The notes under the pieces were generated by a model. That model was not told the origin of the DNA. It saw nothing but the letters and a program-made list of their open reading frames with translations, and made no database searches. From Hyphomicrobiales bacterium (GTDB taxonomy: Bacteria; Pseudomonadota; Alphaproteobacteria; Rhizobiales; CAYWUX01), in NCBI GenBank assembly GCA_028279265.1, contig JANQOC010000694.1, positions 1 through 7,303 on the forward strand: DNA of 7,303 nucleotides. Direction: 5' to 3'. Positions 5,657 through 7,303 of this stretch are shown one piece after another. Both the position numbers and the translations under genes were made by a program. Positions within the stretch are counted from its first letter, which is position 1. The number at the start of each line of letters is the position of its first letter.

Positions 5657-5932
5657 AGTTCTTTGTGAAGCCTCAAAAGGCCTCATGACGTTCAAACGCC
5701 CACCCTGCCCATCCATCCATCTCACATTTGACGCCCCGGTTTTCACCGCTGGATTACCGTCGCTGAGACGGTGCTTCACTTTTTACGCTGAATTCCGTAT
5801 TTGGGGCGTCGCGCTTGAACGGATCCCTATGTCCCTTGCCCGTCCATCGGGACCGGTTCCAATGCCGTGCCGCTCCGGCAATCGTCAAGAACTCGAATTT
5901 TCGGAAATAAAAGTGCAGCCCACCAGACGCTT

Positions 5933-5955
5933 TAGAGCCGTTTGGGGGTGCTCTA
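5933..5955. repeat. Short inverted repeat TAGAGC/GCTCTA
   Basis: Perfect 6-base arms at 5933-5938 and 5950-5955 flank an 11-base loop with five consecutive G. Weak; listed because it lies in an otherwise unexplained gap. Confidence 0.2.
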
Positions 5956-6137
5956 GTTGCAGGTGCGCAGAGTTCGGTGGACTGCCCAATTATTAAATCC
6001 CCCTCCCGTGGTGCTTTCAACCCCCTTTGACCGTGATGGTAAACGGACATTCGCCAGTGCTAAAGGCCAAGCTGCAGGGTTCCGCTGCCGACGGTGTTGC
6101 CGATGTGATCTGCTGGATTCCCGAAGTTAGGTCTGCC

Positions 6138-7303
6138 TCAAACGATCGGTACCATTGAGAGTTTGGGATCCGTCGCCGGGACATAAACTTCTTCCAGTCC
6201 AAGCTCCTTGCGGACGATATTGGCGCCCCTCACCATTGAAACCATCTTATAATAAGTGTGCATGCGGCTGATGCCGTTGCGGCCAAACCCGCAATCGCTC
6301 GACAGAATAAGCCGCTCCGGTTCAATGTGTTTGAGCGCCAGGCGAATGAGGTCCGCCACTTCTTCAGGGCGTTCCACCTGCAGCGTCCGGTGACTGATGA
6401 CCCCCAGGGCGATCTTCTTATCTTTGGAAATGAGTTTGCCCGCATGGGCGAAATCCATACCACCGTTGAAGGCGCCTTCGAGAGTGATGACATCGACATC
6501 CAGCTGGTCAAAATAGGGCAGAGCTTTTTCGTAGGATTGATCCCGGCTTGCCACCCTTTGCGCGGCCGGGGAACCCCAGCATGTGTGGCACCAGACCTCG
6601 CACTTCTCCCGCAATCCTTTTACTTCAATGTTGAAGGCTTCCACCCATTGCTCAGATGACATGGGGGCATTCTCGTCATTCATGGTCTGATGAATGGCCG
6701 GTTCTTCGATCTGCACCAGGGGTGCGCCGGCATCAGCCAATGCATGAAATTCCCTGTTGTTCATCTCCGACAGAGCGACCAGGAGCTCCCATTTGTCCTT
6801 GTAGTGCTCATCCGCCAGCATCAGCGTCAGAATCTGGGCCGATATGGATCCGACTTTCACCGGATTCCCTGTCATTCCGGCCATGGCCCGATAGGCCCGG
6901 TCGAGTTCCAGTTGGGATCCACTGATTTCAGCCTCAACCGGTGGTGTCATGCGGGTTTCAATGACTTCCCACATTATATCGCCGGGCTGTTTGTCGGCCA
7001 TGAAGTTGGCGGGTTGCACCTCGACCCGCGGCTCGCCGATCCCGTCGACGCGTTCACAGACATAGCTGACCCAGCTCTTGCCCGCCACATCGTCGTCGAG
7101 CCGTGTGTCGCCATCCACAAAAATATCGATCCCGGCACGATGCTGCAGCGCCGTATTGCAGGCGAGGCAATCCATGTGCTGTTCCCGGTAGCTGTTTTGG
7201 GAAAATCCATGGGAGAGCGGCAGTCCCCGTAGGTTTTCCGTATACCAAGACGGGCGCGGCAAGGCGCCGGTCGTTGTTGTAAGGAGCGATTTTTTGTCTG
7301 AGA
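6138..7303 (-). CDS. Cobalamin-independent methionine synthase family protein (MetE catalytic-domain-like), N-terminus cut by the right edge
   Basis: The frame is open from the right edge to TGA at 6138-6140 and shows 387 residues. A TTG at 7260-7262 could be taken as a start, but the 13 codons before it read SDKKSLLTTTTGA and lead into LPRPSWY, the usual N-terminal T-x-x-G-x-x-P-R-P pattern of this family, so the true start lies outside. Counting from that TTG, the zinc and homocysteine site of MetE is recognisable: His226 and Cys228 in WCHTCWG, Glu262 in LEGA, Cys324 in SSDCGFGRNG. VGSISAQIL and QIEEPAI are also family-like. The length fits proteins consisting of the MetE C-terminal barrel only, without the N-terminal half of full MetE (about 750 residues). 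Such proteins are presumed zinc-dependent methyl transferases acting on a thiol; which methyl donor and acceptor this one uses is unknown. No other methionine gene is visible beside it. Confidence 0.88.
   Translation of the reverse strand, partial: SDKKSLLTTTTGALPRPSWYTENLRGLPLSHGFSQNSYREQHMDCLACNTALQHRAGIDIFVDGDTRLDDDVAGKSWVSYVCERVDGIGEPRVEVQPANFMADKQPGDIMWEVIETRMTPPVEAEISGSQLELDRAYRAMAGMTGNPVKVGSISAQILTLMLADEHYKDKWELLVALSEMNNREFHALADAGAPLVQIEEPAIHQTMNDENAPMSSEQWVEAFNIEVKGLREKCEVWCHTCWGSPAAQRVASRDQSYEKALPYFDQLDVDVITLEGAFNGGMDFAHAGKLISKDKKIALGVISHRTLQVERPEEVADLIRLALKHIEPERLILSSDCGFGRNGISRMHTYYKMVSMVRGANIVRKELGLEEVYVPATDPKLSMVPIV

Larger units (their letters stand above)
5379..6137. other. Convergent gene-free gap between the transporter and the methionine-synthase-like gene
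   Basis: Roughly 760 bases lie between two converging genes with no ORF that I trust: those present overlap each other on opposite strands, lack ribosome binding sites and encode low-complexity or Pro/Arg/Cys-rich peptides. What it does hold is a palindromic element at 5449-5473, AT-rich dyads at 5540-5579, a perfect 15-bp inverted repeat at 5621-5656 and a 6-bp dyad at 5933-5955. No canonical T-tract terminator was found for either converging gene. The base composition changes from AT-rich (5480-5600) to GC-rich (after 5690). Confidence 0.65.

Noticed and set aside
5625..5996. Plus-strand 123-codon ORF in the convergent gap
   Set aside because: It begins inside the perfect inverted repeat, has no ribosome binding site, and is Cys/Pro/Arg-rich with no domain; an opposing ORF covers much of the same DNA.
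5754..6050. Minus-strand 98-codon ORF in the convergent gap
   Set aside because: No ribosome binding site, no recognisable motif, overlaps the plus-strand ORF; neither looks coding.
6017..6202. Minus-strand 61-codon ORF ending in a beta-strand-like ECPFTITVKGG
   Set aside because: It begins inside the methionine-synthase-like gene in another frame; the end resembles Ig-like strands only superficially.
1..7303. Insertion sequences, CRISPR arrays, tRNA genes, phage or defence genes
   Set aside because: I looked for transposase motifs, spaced direct repeats, tRNA-like cloverleaf sequence and toxin or nuclease motifs and saw none that I could support.

Overview
The window looks like chromosomal DNA from a Gram-negative alphaproteobacterium of moderate GC content, possibly marine. 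This rests on overall protein character (PrkA, a salicylate-hydroxylase-type flavoprotein, a periplasmic EF-hand protein, an EamA transporter, a MetE-core protein) and on codon use. It is an inference; no taxonomic marker gene is present. I see no rRNA, tRNA, CRISPR array, insertion sequence or phage gene, and no obvious multi-gene defence or biosynthetic system.

Layout. Positions 1-751 (minus) hold the N-terminal 250 residues of the serine protein kinase PrkA (YeaG family), cut by the left edge. Positions 752-1717 are a long AT-rich divergent gap between prkA and the next rightward gene. It holds a well-formed ribosome binding site with a 34-codon ORF, several small inverted repeats and weak promoter candidates. 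From 1718 a rightward set follows: an FAD-dependent aromatic-ring-hydroxylase-type monooxygenase (1718-2920), an unrecognised 146-residue protein (3013-3453), and a secreted four-EF-hand protein (3696-4265) closed by a clear rho-independent terminator at 4291-4322. A separate unit encodes a ten-helix EamA/DMT transporter (4446-5378). Positions 5379-6137 are a convergent gene-free gap with a perfect 15-bp inverted repeat at 5621-5656. From the right edge, on the minus strand, runs a cobalamin-independent methionine synthase family protein (6138-7303, N-terminus cut) that is the size of the catalytic C-terminal half of MetE alone.

The genes do not form an evident pathway. PrkA, the monooxygenase, the EF-hand protein, the transporter and the methyltransferase-like protein look like independent units next to each other. 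Only the monooxygenase and the 146-residue protein (92-base gap, same strand) might share a transcript. The items most worth a second look are the 5621-5656 structure with its loop-complementary sequence downstream, the small ORF at 1235-1339, the orphan protein at 3013-3453, and the unknown methyl donor and acceptor of the MetE-core protein.
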